Numbered from the stretch's first letter, positions 41,583 to 50,128 are shown. The stretch is 64,000 bases of DNA from JACJXW01 sp964418125 (GCA_964418125.1 CAYQKY010000019.1:19640-83639); one strand, 5' to 3'. Translations and numbers: made by a program. The notes: generated by a model not told the origin, from the sequence alone.

Positions 41583-43043
41583 ATGAAATCGGCTTCCACA
41601 CAAAATAAATCTACTCCAACCCAAGCGTCCAAACCCTTTTTCAACAAGGGGGATGAGGGTTCTTTCTTTGCCTCCAGGAAAGAGACGGAGAGGCCTTTCT
41701 TTCAACCCTTCGCTATTCAGAGAGACTTAGCTGTGGGACAGCCGGACGACCCCTATGAGCAGGAAGCCGATAAGATCGGCCGGCAGGTAATGAACAACTT
41801 TGACCGGGCTACCGGCGTACAGCGCAAACTTTCGGCCGTTGGGCTGCAAACTTCCCTGCTGCAACTCATGCCTGTCGGCCCGGAGGTTAGCCGGAGGGTG
41901 CAGCCCCGGCAGCAGCTGGCGCAGGCCAAATGCCCGGAATGCGAACAGCAGGAAAAACTGGCGCAACCTAAGGCCCTGGGCATTCAGTTTGCCGGCGATG
42001 GGGCGATGGTGTCGCCCGGTATCGAGTCCAGGATAAAAAGCCACAATGGCGGCGGCCGGCCGATGGATACGGTGACGCGCAGCGCAATGGAGGCCAGTTT
42101 CGGAGCAGACTTCAGCAATGTAAAAGTACATACAGGCAGTTCAGCGGTGCAGATGAGCCAGGAGCTGAATGCGCATGCCTTTACAGTAGGAAGTAATATA
42201 TTTTTCAACAAAGACAGATACCAGCCCCATACCAGGGAGGGCGCCGGCCTGCTGGCCCATGAGCTGACGCATACGGTGCAGCAGGGGGCGGCGGTGCAGA
42301 ATAAAGGTATAAGTCGAAATCCGTTGTCGGCTGTGTTGTCAAAGCATGAAGTAGCGCACTTGTCTTCCATAGGTGGAAATGGTTTGAACCGCAAAGAAAT
42401 AGCGCAGCTGAAGGAGAAATGGCCGGAAGATGAGACGGTACAGCAAGGGTTACTGCAAACGAAGAGGGTTAATGAGGTGAAGAAAAAGGATAGTGGGCTG
42501 AGTTTGAGGATGTGCAAAGGTGGGGCAAAGAATAAAAAGGCCAAGCTGAAGAGTGGGCCGACGTATACGCCGAATGGAACATTAAAAGCTACGTTGGGAT
42601 CGGATGGCAGAAAGTATTCTCCAGAATTTACCAGATCTGCCGAATTTGAGCATGATCCTTCTCAGGGGATTTATGCATCTTGTGGGATTATCAAGCAGTC
42701 TATTAAGTGGTCTAGCGATGCAGATCGGCCAAATCATCCAGGTTGGACTCCAGCGTCGAACTACGATGCTAACAAATGGTATGAAGATAGGAATGCATCC
42801 GGACTTAGGGCAAGTCCAAGGTCTGGTCCAACTTCCTTTTGTGCTTCTGGAGCAACTAATGGTATTTATAAGGACACGGATGGTAATAGAGATTGTGCTA
42901 ATGGTCCAATATTTGAAGGCCATGATAGGCCTATGGACGGTTCAGGAGCAAAAACGGGTACCTGGGATTTTAAACTTGAGGCAATAGATATATGCAATGA
43001 TGATAAAGTTTTAGGCACTGATACTTTAACTGTTGATTGGTAA
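41583..43043 (+). CDS. DUF4157 CIS effector 2
   Basis: 486 residues with the same order as effector 1: KPFFNKGDEGSFF...PFFQPF, 'DDPYEQEADKIGRQVMNNF', a CPECEQQEK Cys pair that effector 1 lacks, the DUF4157 core, HELTH, the linker ending KKDSGLSLRMC, and a tip of about 165 residues similar to that of effector 1 (SGPTYTPNGTLKATLGSDGR ... TWDFKLEAIDICNDDK). The N-terminal half shares about 95% of its bases with effector 3. The tip has no motif I recognise, although its beta-rich pattern and paired cysteines are consistent with a secreted domain. Confidence 0.8.
   Translation: MKSASTQNKSTPTQASKPFFNKGDEGSFFASRKETERPFFQPFAIQRDLAVGQPDDPYEQEADKIGRQVMNNFDRATGVQRKLSAVGLQTSLLQLMPVGPEVSRRVQPRQQLAQAKCPECEQQEKLAQPKALGIQFAGDGAMVSPGIESRIKSHNGGGRPMDTVTRSAMEASFGADFSNVKVHTGSSAVQMSQELNAHAFTVGSNIFFNKDRYQPHTREGAGLLAHELTHTVQQGAAVQNKGISRNPLSAVLSKHEVAHLSSIGGNGLNRKEIAQLKEKWPEDETVQQGLLQTKRVNEVKKKDSGLSLRMCKGGAKNKKAKLKSGPTYTPNGTLKATLGSDGRKYSPEFTRSAEFEHDPSQGIYASCGIIKQSIKWSSDADRPNHPGWTPASNYDANKWYEDRNASGLRASPRSGPTSFCASGATNGIYKDTDGNRDCANGPIFEGHDRPMDGSGAKTGTWDFKLEAIDICNDDKVLGTDTLTVDW
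41736..42304 (+). repeat. Duplicated DUF4157 segment, copy 1 (effector 2)
   Basis: 569 bp that align without gaps to 43504-44072. I count about 28 differences by eye, roughly 95% identity. It covers the region from GQPDDPYEQEAD to the residues just after HELTHTVQQ. Identity falls sharply on both sides, as expected from recent duplication or gene conversion restricted to the delivery part. Confidence 0.85.
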
Positions 43044-43055
43044 TACCTTTAAAAT

Positions 43056-43290
43056 CAGCAATTCCCGCTTTGGCTTTCCAAGGTGGTGGTGGAGGTGTTG
43101 TCTACGACGATAGGAGTAGGTGGCATCTAGGGTGTTCATTAACAAGCTGCCCCTGGCTTGAAAGGGACTAAAACCTGTGGGAACCAAATTCCCCAAAATG
43201 AACAGCCTAGGTGACATCTCCAGATTTTGACGAGATTACACCTTTTTCGTACCTCAAAAAATGTCACCTCGTCAAAAGCGGGAATTGCTG
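43056..43290. repeat. Structured inverted-repeat (MITE-like) element between effectors 2 and 3
   Basis: The ends are a perfect 16-bp inverted repeat: CAGCAATTCCCGCTTT at 43056-43071 and its reverse complement at 43275-43290. Near the right end are further internal inverted repeats (AGGTGACAT 43209-43217 with 43261-43269; TTTTGACGAG 43225-43234 with 43268-43277). The element is 235 bp and has no ORF. I see no clear target-site duplication. It could be a non-autonomous transposable element or a structured regulatory RNA. Confidence 0.6.
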
Positions 43291-43350
43291 CTTCAAAATG
43301 GCTTATTGGATCAACCAATAGAAAATACACTTTCTAATAATGGATGAAAG

Positions 43351-44883
43351 ATGAAGACGGTTTTTACCAGCCATAGCGCAACACCAGCTACTCCCGTTAA
43401 GCCCTTTTTTAACAAAAGCGGTGAAAGCTCTTTTTTTGCTTCAAAGAAAGAAGCAGACAAGCCTTTCTTTCAACTCCTTACCATTCAGAAAGACATGGCT
43501 ATCGGACAGCCGGACGACCCCTATGAGCAGGAAGCCGACAAGATCGGCCGGCAGGTAATGAACAACTTTGACCGGGCTACCGGCGTACAGCGCAAACTTT
43601 CGGCCGTTGGGCTGCAAACTTCCCTGCTGCAACTCATGCCTGTCGGCCCGAGGGTTAGCCGGAGGGTGCAGCTCCGGCAGCAGGTGGCGCAGCCCAAATG
43701 CCCGGAATGCGAACAGGAGGAAAAGCTGGCGCAACCTAAGGCCCTGGGCATTCAGTTTGCCGGCGATGGGGCGGTGGTGTCGCCGGCCATCGAATCGCGG
43801 ATAAAAAGCCACAGTGGGGGCGGGCGGCAGATGGATACGGTGACGCGCAGCGCAATGGAGTCCAGTTTCGGGGCGGACTTCAGCAATGTAAGAGTACATA
43901 CGGGCAGTTCGGCGGTGCAGATGAGCCAGGAGCTGAATGCGCATGCCTTTACAGTAGGAAGTAATATTTTTTTCAACAGAGACAGATACCAGCCCCATAC
44001 CAGGGAGGGCGCCGGCCTGCTGGCGCATGAGCTGACGCATACGGTGCAGCAGGGGGCGGCGGTGCAGAATAAGCGGATCAGCCGTAACCCTTTGTTGTCG
44101 AGTGTTTTGTCGAGGCATTCGGCAGCGCATCTTTCGGTATTGAACGGCAGTGATCTGAGCCGTAAGGAAATGACGCAGCTTCAGGAGCAGATGCCGGAGG
44201 AGGAGATGATGCAACAACAAAGTTTGCTGCAGACAAAAGGGGTGGATGAGGTGCGGAAGAAGGATAGTGGGCTGAGTTTGAGGAGGTGTGAGAATAATAA
44301 ATCCACATTTAAAAAAGGGGAAATATTAGGTGTTAACACCAAAAATAAACAAGGTTGGATAAAAGGATATGTCGATGGTAATATTAAGTCTTTACCTGAT
44401 TTTTTGAAGGTCGAATACATAGAACAAAAATTTGCTCAGGGTGCGCTGCGAGACCATTTTACTATTAAAGAAGGGCCTTATGAAGGGAAAAAAGGAATGC
44501 TTAAAACTGGTTATTTGGAAAAGAAGACATGGGGGGGGGCAGCCAGTATTGTTTTTGATTCTTCAACAAATAAAGTTGATTATGGTGCAGGAAAAGCAAC
44601 GGCGGTTATGGCTCAAAAACCAGGATCAAGCGATCCATTGCTTACAAAGAATAAATCTTACAACCTTATGTTGCCAGATTACCCTCATAGTGGAAGTTAT
44701 GGTGATTACAGCAGTGTTTGGTTTAGGATAGAAGGGGGGCCGCAGGGTGATGAGTATTTCCATAGAGGTAATGTTTCCTGGGGCTGCATTTCTGTTCAAG
44801 AAGACAAGTGGCCTACAATATATAATCATGTAATTAATAAGAGAAATGGTACTAAATATGTTGGTACCGCAAAACGCATCTAA
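43351..44883 (+). CDS. DUF4157 CIS effector 3 with L,D-transpeptidase-like tip
   Basis: 510 residues. N-terminal PFFNKSGESSFF...PFFQLL, DUF4157 core, HELTH and the linker KKDSGLSLRRC as in its paralogues. The tip (about 315-510) is unrelated to theirs and contains 'NKSYNLMLPDYPHSG' and then FHRGNVSWGCISVQE (H471, S476, C479). The spacing H-x4-S-x-G-C-I resembles the catalytic motif of L,D-transpeptidases (YkuD) and of the DUF2778/Tlde1 interbacterial toxins, which act on peptidoglycan. The usual Arg after GC(I/V) is Ser here. The base composition changes to AT-rich exactly where the tip begins (about 44290). The next gene starts on the base after its stop codon. Confidence 0.75.
   Translation: MKTVFTSHSATPATPVKPFFNKSGESSFFASKKEADKPFFQLLTIQKDMAIGQPDDPYEQEADKIGRQVMNNFDRATGVQRKLSAVGLQTSLLQLMPVGPRVSRRVQLRQQVAQPKCPECEQEEKLAQPKALGIQFAGDGAVVSPAIESRIKSHSGGGRQMDTVTRSAMESSFGADFSNVRVHTGSSAVQMSQELNAHAFTVGSNIFFNRDRYQPHTREGAGLLAHELTHTVQQGAAVQNKRISRNPLLSSVLSRHSAAHLSVLNGSDLSRKEMTQLQEQMPEEEMMQQQSLLQTKGVDEVRKKDSGLSLRRCENNKSTFKKGEILGVNTKNKQGWIKGYVDGNIKSLPDFLKVEYIEQKFAQGALRDHFTIKEGPYEGKKGMLKTGYLEKKTWGGAASIVFDSSTNKVDYGAGKATAVMAQKPGSSDPLLTKNKSYNLMLPDYPHSGSYGDYSSVWFRIEGGPQGDEYFHRGNVSWGCISVQEDKWPTIYNHVINKRNGTKYVGTAKRI
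43504..44072 (+). repeat. Duplicated DUF4157 segment, copy 2 (effector 3)
   Basis: Same length (569 bp) and phase as 41736-42304, about 95% identical by eye. Several differences cluster around 43780-43830, where the codons for the GDTIAPS-side loop differ. The rest of the two genes, including their tips, is not similar at this level. Confidence 0.85.
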
Positions 44884-45924
44884 GTGAAGAGAAGTCTCAG
44901 AAATATTATTCCATCTATTTGTTTTTATATGATTCTTCTTGCTTTATTCAATTCATGTTTTCAAAATAATAAAAATATAGCGTCATCTAAAGACTACAAG
45001 AATTATCAGGTTCTTCTAATTCCTTTCGACGATAACGGAGATTGGGGATACATTAATGGCCGTGGAGAGTGGATAATAAAGCCGCAATTTGAGTCCGCTC
45101 AGTATTTTTCAGAATGGCTTGCAGTAGTTAAATCAGAGGGTTTTTGGGGGTATATTGATACTTCAGGGAATTGGAAAATTCCTCCAATTTTTGAACAGCA
45201 ACCTCAGGCATATTCTGAAGGTTTGGCAGTTGCTTATAAAAATGATAAAGCGGGGTTTATTGACAAAAAAGGTAATTGGACAATAGCCCCGCAATATGAA
45301 ATTGCCTATCAATTCCATAATGGTAGAGCTGTTATCAAAACCTCAACTGGCGGTTATAATTATATCTTGCCTAATGGTGTGGCATTGTTGCCAAATAATG
45401 TTAAGGAGGCAGGGCCTTTTTCAAATGGCCTGGCAATTATCAATAGACAAGATTCGATTTTAGTTATTGATACAACCGGAAATGAAAAATTCTATTCCCC
45501 ATCACCTTTTATATTTAGGTTTTGCGAGGGGCTTGCAAGGGTATTTACAAATAAGTATGGTTTTGTGGGGTCTCATGGAAATTTCGTAATTGAACCGAAA
45601 TTTGAAGATGCAAAAGATTTTTCTAATGGACTTTGCGCGGTAAGCCTTAATAGTAAATGGGGTTTTATCGATACTTCAGGAAGATCACAAATATTGTTCC
45701 TTTTTGAGGATGCTTTTGGCTTTTCCGAAGGGAAAGCGGCTGTTAAACATGAAGGTTTATGGGGGTATATTGATGTTCGAGGAGAATGGTTAATAAAACC
45801 CTCCTTTGAAACTGCTTTCCCTTTTTATGGTGGTCTTGCAAAGGTGTCAAAGCAAGATTTTACAGGATTTATCAATACAGATGGGGAACAAATTGTGCCG
45901 GAAAAAACCAAGAACGATAATTAA
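44884..45924 (+). CDS. WG-repeat lipoprotein next to effector 3 (candidate immunity protein)
   Basis: 346 residues from a GTG directly after the effector-3 stop. The later ATG at 44929 would leave no n-region for the signal peptide. The signal segment CFYMILLALFNSC ends in a Cys like a lipobox. The body consists of about seven WG repeats ('GYINGRGEWIIKPQFESAQYF', 'WGYIDTSGNWKIPPIFE', 'GFIDKKGNWTIAPQYE', 'WGYIDVRGEWLIKPSFE'). It is AT-rich like the effector tip before it. WG-repeat proteins are binding scaffolds and include proposed immunity proteins. Zero spacing and a periplasmic location fit protection against a peptidoglycan-targeting toxin; this is inferred. Confidence 0.7.
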   Translation: MKRSLRNIIPSICFYMILLALFNSCFQNNKNIASSKDYKNYQVLLIPFDDNGDWGYINGRGEWIIKPQFESAQYFSEWLAVVKSEGFWGYIDTSGNWKIPPIFEQQPQAYSEGLAVAYKNDKAGFIDKKGNWTIAPQYEIAYQFHNGRAVIKTSTGGYNYILPNGVALLPNNVKEAGPFSNGLAIINRQDSILVIDTTGNEKFYSPSPFIFRFCEGLARVFTNKYGFVGSHGNFVIEPKFEDAKDFSNGLCAVSLNSKWGFIDTSGRSQILFLFEDAFGFSEGKAAVKHEGLWGYIDVRGEWLIKPSFETAFPFYGGLAKVSKQDFTGFINTDGEQIVPEKTKNDN

Positions 45925-45973
45925 CTCTTTTGTTGTGTTCAAAACGGCTTGTTTTGGACTTTAAGCTATCCGA

Positions 45974-47194
45974 ATGATGAGCCCCAAATTAACGATAAAA
46001 ATATTTAACAAACCCTTCCACTCCTTTCACTTCTTTGGAGCGACGGGCTACTTCCTTGGCCTTTTTACCGGGCTGGGCCTGGCCTACGCTAATGGTTTGG
46101 CGCTTTGGCCTGTCCTTCTATGTGGCCTTACGGGAGCGGGGGTTTTGTTTGGGTTGGCCTATTTATATAAAGTCATTACCGGCAGAGAGGACCTGGTGTA
46201 TTACCAACACGAAATCGCTATCCTGCTTTGTTGCCTGGCCCTTTTGTCCCTTGTGGGGCAGCCCGTCCTGGAATATCTGGATATTACGCTGGTGGGGATT
46301 GGCATTTTCCTGGTTTTTGGCCGGATTGGATGTTTTTCCGTAGGCTGCTGCCATGGCCGGCCGCACAAACACGGTGTGGTTTATTCCAAAGCTCATGTAG
46401 AGGAAGGCTTTCCGTCCTATTATCAGGGGATTCCCATATTTCCCATTCAACTGGTGGAATCGGCCAGCGTTTTTTTTACCATTTTGTTGAGTATTTATGC
46501 CATATTAAGCGGAAGCCCTCCCGGTACGACCTTGCTGATCTATTCTATACTCTACGGAGCGGTCCGTTTTAACCTGGAGTTTTTCCGTGGTGATCCGGAA
46601 CGTCCATACTGGCTGGGGTTTTCAGAAGCTCAATGGACTACCCTGGGCATCTTCCTGATCAGTGCCGGGCTGAGCCTTTCCGGGGTGCTTCCTCAATACA
46701 GCTGGCATCTGTGGATGGTCCTCGGCCTGGTTGTTTTTATGGTTGGCATTGTGGTCGCCAGAACCACCAGGGCGATCCCAAAGCATAAGTTACTGGCCCC
46801 CCGCCATGTAGAAGAAGTGGCTCATGGAATTGAAGCGCTGGAGAAGCAATCGCCTCCTCCCGGCCAGGTTTTGATCGCTTATACCTCATTGGGGTTGAAT
46901 ATTTCCCGGGGCGCCATAAGGGTAGAAGATGAAATAGCCACCCACTATACCATATCTGCGGACAGATCAAGAAATAAAAACGGCTTAACTCTTAACAGCA
47001 ATACTGTTGAGGTTATAAAACAACTATTGCAAACCCTTCGGCATCCAACCGAAAAATTCCAAATCGAGGAAGGGCAGCCGGGGGTATTTCATATCCTTTT
47101 TTTCAAAACTCCTGATGATGGAGGCAGCCAGGGTGAGTTCTCCCCGTCTTATGCTTTGGGGTTGCGCAGGAATTTACGAGATCTTTACCACTAG
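45974..47194 (+). CDS. Lgt-like prolipoprotein diacylglyceryl transferase family membrane protein
   Basis: 406 residues, two adjacent ATG starts. About seven TM helices with the Lgt core: 'FLVFGRIGCFSVGCCHGRPH', 'FPIQLVESASVF' and 'AVRFNLEFFRGDPE'. Lgt transfers diacylglycerol from phosphatidylglycerol to the Cys of lipoprotein precursors. This copy is divergent: Cys-rich in the active-site loop (GCFSVGCCHG), and it has an extra soluble C-terminal domain of about 130 residues (from about 275) that I do not recognise. It is probably not the housekeeping Lgt. Context with predicted lipoproteins is suggestive but not proof of a special substrate. Confidence 0.7.
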   Translation: MMSPKLTIKIFNKPFHSFHFFGATGYFLGLFTGLGLAYANGLALWPVLLCGLTGAGVLFGLAYLYKVITGREDLVYYQHEIAILLCCLALLSLVGQPVLEYLDITLVGIGIFLVFGRIGCFSVGCCHGRPHKHGVVYSKAHVEEGFPSYYQGIPIFPIQLVESASVFFTILLSIYAILSGSPPGTTLLIYSILYGAVRFNLEFFRGDPERPYWLGFSEAQWTTLGIFLISAGLSLSGVLPQYSWHLWMVLGLVVFMVGIVVARTTRAIPKHKLLAPRHVEEVAHGIEALEKQSPPPGQVLIAYTSLGLNISRGAIRVEDEIATHYTISADRSRNKNGLTLNSNTVEVIKQLLQTLRHPTEKFQIEEGQPGVFHILFFKTPDDGGSQGEFSPSYALGLRRNLRDLYH

Positions 47195-47205
47195 AAAATG
47201 AGCAT

Positions 47206-47829
47206 ATGGAAAATGATAATTCAGATAATGGAAAACTTGAAAAGCAGGTGGAGAGAGGCAGTTTATTTACCCACTCTGTGCTCAGCCGCCAATCTGCCCG
47301 TATTAATGAAATAGAGTCTTTTTTATATGCCATAATTGACCTGCTTACCAAGAAAGGGATTACGCCTCCGGATGAGCTAACGGGCGCTGTAGATTATGTT
47401 CGAAAAGAAATGATTGAACAGGAAGAATTGATGAATCCGGGGCTGGCATTAAGAGAATCGGGCCAGAAAGATGAGTTTGTACCGGTAAATTGTGAAGAGC
47501 GCTTACCGGTCTGTAAAGCAGTGTGTTGCCAGCTCAATTTTGCATTAAGTGCCGAAGAGGTGGAAAGCGGAAAAATCCGCTGGGACCTGGGGCGGCCATA
47601 TTTTATCCGGCAAGGCAACGATTGTTACTGCACTCACAATAACCCCACCGATAAGAAATGTTCTATCTATTCAGACAGGCCGGGGTTCTGCAGGAGCTAC
47701 AGTTGTGCCTACGACGGGCGCATCTGGAAGGATTTCGAAAAAATGGAATTGAACCAGGAGTGGATTGACGAAAATATTAAGGAAAGCAGGCCTCGTTTTA
47801 ACCGCTCCCCTATGTTTTCCGATAAGTAG
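47206..47829 (+). CDS. YkgJ-type cysteine-cluster protein
   Basis: 207 residues. The second half has the family cysteine set: CKAVCCQL, CYCTHN, KKCSIYSDRPGFC and RSYSCAYDGRIW, which together resemble the CxxCC...C...C..Y..RP..CR pattern of YkgJ zinc/iron-binding proteins. The N-terminal half is helical. It starts 12 bp after the Lgt-like gene and is probably co-transcribed with it. The biochemical function of the family is not established. Confidence 0.8.
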   Translation: MENDNSDNGKLEKQVERGSLFTHSVLSRQSARINEIESFLYAIIDLLTKKGITPPDELTGAVDYVRKEMIEQEELMNPGLALRESGQKDEFVPVNCEERLPVCKAVCCQLNFALSAEEVESGKIRWDLGRPYFIRQGNDCYCTHNNPTDKKCSIYSDRPGFCRSYSCAYDGRIWKDFEKMELNQEWIDENIKESRPRFNRSPMFSDK

Positions 47830-47940
47830 TGAAGCAGACTGTGCTATTGAGCGGCTTACTGGAATTTCCTCCCCCATTTCCCCGTTTAAAAAAAATAAAT
47901 CCGTAACTTTTGCATGTTCACCTAAAAAACCGTTGATCCC

Positions 47941-48717
47941 ATGCCCACCATTTCCCTCGCCATACAAAAGGGCGGCTCCGGTAAGACGACCACCGCCATC
48001 AACCTGGCCGCGGCGCTGCGGCAGCAGGGCAAGCGAGTGCTGCTGGTGGATATGGACCCGCAGTCAAACCTCACGCAGGCGCTGGGCATCCTTGAGGAGC
48101 CGGAACCCAGCATCTACCACCTGCTGCACGAAGAGGCCGAAGGCAAAGACCCCGACCTCAGGCGCATCATTATGGAAACCAAGTCCGGGCTGGAGCTCAT
48201 CCCGGCCTCGCTGGAGCTGGCCAACGCCGAGGTGGAACTGGTCAACGTCTACGGCAGGGAGCAACTCTTTGTGGAACTGCTCAACCCCCTCAAGAAAACG
48301 TACGACTATATCTTCATCGACTGCCCCCCTTCCATTGCCGTGCTGACGGTCAACGCCCTGATGGCCAGCGATTTTATCCTTATGCCGCTGCAGGCCGAGT
48401 TCCTGCCTCTGAAAGGCGTGCGCAGCTTCCTGCGGGCCATCGACCCCATCCGGAAAAAGCTCAACAAGAACCTGAAGATACTGGGTATAGTGCTGACCAA
48501 GTACGACTACCGCAAGATCATGCACCGCAACGTGCTGGAAACCCTGCAGCAGGAATTCGACGGCAAGGTTTTCGATACCTTCATCCGGACGAACATCGCC
48601 CTGGCCCAGGCCCAGGAGAACGGCCTGGATATTTTCAGCTACCGAAAGAGCTCCAACGGGGCGGAGGATTACGAGGCCCTGGCGCAGGAGTTCGAAAAGA
48701 GAGTGGCTGGCAGCTAA
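47941..48717 (+). CDS. ParA/Soj-family ATPase
   Basis: 258 residues. Deviant Walker A KGGSGKTTTAIN (about 10-21), 'VLLVDMDPQSNLTQALG', Walker B 'YDYIFIDCPPS', and 'PLQAEFLPLKGVRSFL'. ParA ATPases position chromosomes, plasmids or large complexes on the nucleoid. No parB or parS site is visible next to it, so it may be a stand-alone positioning ATPase rather than the chromosomal segregation copy. There is a 111-bp intergenic region before it. Confidence 0.9.
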   Translation: MPTISLAIQKGGSGKTTTAINLAAALRQQGKRVLLVDMDPQSNLTQALGILEEPEPSIYHLLHEEAEGKDPDLRRIIMETKSGLELIPASLELANAEVELVNVYGREQLFVELLNPLKKTYDYIFIDCPPSIAVLTVNALMASDFILMPLQAEFLPLKGVRSFLRAIDPIRKKLNKNLKILGIVLTKYDYRKIMHRNVLETLQQEFDGKVFDTFIRTNIALAQAQENGLDIFSYRKSSNGAEDYEALAQEFEKRVAGS

Positions 48718-48783
48718 ACGAATCCTGTACTTACAGAGGATACGCCGAGTATTTCATATTCCAAACGACCAAAACCCATCAGT

Positions 48784-50094
48784 ATGCAATCACAGCAGAA
48801 AACGGAATTTCACCTCAAGGGCGCCCATGATTTCGATAGGCTTTTTCCGGAGCTCCGCTCCCTATATGTCGAAGACGAGGACCTGGAAAAGCTGGCCAAC
48901 AGCATGATCGAAAATGCCCGTTGCCTGGACAGTAAAACCGTCAGCAACGGTATGGCAATCTTCGGGCAGTTCCTCGCCCATGACCTCACTTTTGAGGTGG
49001 GGTCCAAATTCCGGGGAGATAATACTCCCGAATTTTTCGACAACCACCGGTCTTATCAGCTGGACCTGGATAGCCTCTACGGCCAGTACACCCAGGATTT
49101 CCTCTATGACAAGGAAGACCGCAGCAAGCTGCTTCTCGGTATGCTCTGCCAGGATGAGTACGGCAATTGCTGGTACGACCTGCAGCGCAACCGGCAGGAA
49201 AAGGCCATCATCCCGGACGCCCGGAACGACGAGAATATCATCGTTTCCCGTATACAGGCGCTTTTCCTGCAATTCCACAACTGCATGGTGGATATCGTCC
49301 GGGAAGATTGCCGGTACGTCAACGTTTTTGAGGAGTCGCGCCGCCGGGTTATCTGGCACTATCACTGGCTCATCCTGCACGAGTACCTGAAAAAGATAAT
49401 GCATCCCGCCATTTTTGAAGACATCGTCAACAACGGGCCGAAATATTACCTGGCGCCCTGGTTCCTGCCCCTCGAATTTACGGGAGCTGCCTTCCGCATC
49501 GGCCACTCGCAGACGCGGCAGCGCAACCGCATCAATGAACATGTGGTGAAGGACTTGTTCGAACTCGGGATATTCGAAAAGATGGAGGAATATGTCGACT
49601 GGCATTACCTTTTCGACTTTGGGGACGGGAAGGTTCAGCCCGCCAAATTGCTGGATTCGAAGATCGAGAAGATCTTCCACGACCTTCCCTTCATCACCTC
49701 TTCCGACCCATACATGCGTTCTTTGCCTTTCCGCAACCTCAAGCGCGGGATGATCTATGGCCTGCCTTCCGGAGAAGATGTGGCGCGGCGTATGTGCTTC
49801 GAGCCTATCGATATTCCCATCACCCGCAAGCTTCGCCTCGACGGAACGCCTTTGTGGTATTATATCCTGAAAGAGGCCGAAGAGCACGGCAAGAGGGGCG
49901 AGCACCTCGGCCCGGTGGGCAGTACGCTTATCGGAGAAGTGTTCTGGGCGCTTATGGTTAACCACGACGACTCCTATCTGAAAGTACACCCGAAGTGGGT
50001 TCCTTCTCTCGGAAGGGAAGAAGGAAAGTTTGATTTTGCCGACCTGGTTAATTTTGTGGGAGAGCCTCAACCCGCTGCCCAGAGTGCGGATTGA
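48784..50094 (+). CDS. Animal-type haem peroxidase without signal peptide
   Basis: 436 residues with the hallmarks of the peroxidase-cyclooxygenase family: distal-His region 'MAIFGQFLAHDLTFE', 'PDARNDENIIVSRIQALFLQFHN' (the substrate/haem helix pattern D.R.nEN......l....HN), and proximal-His region 'TGAAFRIGHSQTRQ'. It would oxidise small substrates with H2O2. No signal peptide is visible. It starts 66 bp after parA and ends 34 bp before the fourth DUF4157 gene, so it may belong to the CIS island; whether it is cargo is unknown. Confidence 0.85.
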   Translation: MQSQQKTEFHLKGAHDFDRLFPELRSLYVEDEDLEKLANSMIENARCLDSKTVSNGMAIFGQFLAHDLTFEVGSKFRGDNTPEFFDNHRSYQLDLDSLYGQYTQDFLYDKEDRSKLLLGMLCQDEYGNCWYDLQRNRQEKAIIPDARNDENIIVSRIQALFLQFHNCMVDIVREDCRYVNVFEESRRRVIWHYHWLILHEYLKKIMHPAIFEDIVNNGPKYYLAPWFLPLEFTGAAFRIGHSQTRQRNRINEHVVKDLFELGIFEKMEEYVDWHYLFDFGDGKVQPAKLLDSKIEKIFHDLPFITSSDPYMRSLPFRNLKRGMIYGLPSGEDVARRMCFEPIDIPITRKLRLDGTPLWYYILKEAEEHGKRGEHLGPVGSTLIGEVFWALMVNHDDSYLKVHPKWVPSLGREEGKFDFADLVNFVGEPQPAAQSAD

Positions 50095-50128
50095 TTGCCA
50101 ATTTAAAAATTTTCAATTCCCTGGTATT

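Noticed and set aside
47765..48346. 193-codon plus-strand ORF overlapping parA
   Set aside because: Its second half is an Arg/Ser/Pro-rich out-of-frame reading of parA, whose Walker motifs are intact.
48862..50070. 402-codon minus-strand ORF
   Set aside because: Antisense to the haem peroxidase, which carries all family motifs.
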